This document shows, piece by piece, positions 13,351 to 13,370 of a stretch of 13,370 nucleotides of DNA (the first letter of the stretch is position 1; every line of letters starts with the position of its first letter). The notes below the pieces were generated by a model, which worked only from the letters and a program-made list of their open reading frames with translations, searched no databases and was not told the origin of the DNA. Source of the stretch: an uncultured Collinsella sp. (lineage in GTDB: Bacteria; Actinomycetota; Coriobacteriia; Coriobacteriales; Coriobacteriaceae); NCBI GenBank assembly GCA_905197385.1, contig CAJJYO010000018.1:1-13370 (forward strand). The letters run 5' to 3'. Both the position numbers and the translations under genes were made by a program.

Positions 13351-13370
13351 TGGGGACAGGCACCTTTGTG
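13351..13370 (+). repeat. Intergenic repeat unit beginning TGGGGAC, copy 2 (cut by window edge)
   Basis: Ten bases after the pseudouridine synthase stop, TGGGGACAGG...CTTTGTG resembles the unit at 9380-9412 in its first seven bases and its TTTTGT-like end. The unit may continue past the window. Confidence 0.4.

Noticed and set aside
1..13370. CRISPR array, insertion sequence, tRNA or rRNA gene
   Set aside because: No regularly spaced repeats, transposase motifs, terminal repeats or RNA gene signatures were seen on either strand.

Overview
The window looks like chromosomal DNA of a high-GC anaerobic gut actinobacterium, most likely class Coriobacteriia (Collinsella-like). This rests on the GC-rich codon use, the GTG starts with AGGAG-type ribosome sites, a strictly anaerobic purine-degradation gene set, and short dispersed TGGGGAC repeats next to stop codons. 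I infer the taxon from style and gene content; I did not look it up.

Positions 1-8359 (minus strand) hold one gene block, read right to left: an NCS2/NAT purine permease, the amidohydrolase SsnA, the large iron-sulfur flavoprotein YgfK, a soluble RnfB-like polyferredoxin, and the first 587 codons of a selenium-dependent-xanthine-dehydrogenase-type molybdenum hydroxylase that runs off the left edge. The last three genes are packed with gaps of 11-12 nt. The first two are each followed by a long structured spacer (196 and 148 nt) holding a perfect 12-13 bp hairpin. The set belongs to the anaerobic purine/urate-breakdown loci of gut bacteria. A plausible flow is uptake of urate or xanthine, interconversion by the hydroxylase, electron transfer through the ferredoxin to YgfK, reductive attack on the ring by YgfK's dihydroorotate-dehydrogenase-like domain, and hydrolysis by SsnA.

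Positions 8360-8710 are an AT-richer divergent control region. It carries a good permease promoter overlapped by a Fur-like 7-1-7 site, and TGGTCAA direct repeats. The plus-strand gene at 8711-9367 encodes a YheO-type PAS/HTH regulator that may control the block. A strong bidirectional terminator (9424-9462) separates it from the convergent ridA gene (9492-9869, minus), whose leader has a long imperfect hairpin.

Positions 9870-10169 hold the ridA promoter and a run of hairpins upstream of a plus-strand pair: an 831-aa U32 family protein of the RlhA/DUF3656 type (10170-12665) and an RluA-family pseudouridine synthase (12681-13340). They probably form an RNA-modification operon unrelated to purine metabolism. 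The window ends in a second TGGGGAC repeat copy.

The points most worth a second look are the loss of both conserved membrane acids in the permease, the XDH-ferredoxin-YgfK electron chain with no FAD subunit for the hydroxylase in view, YgfK's rearranged dihydropyrimidine-dehydrogenase-like architecture, and the covarying hairpin pair inside the operon.
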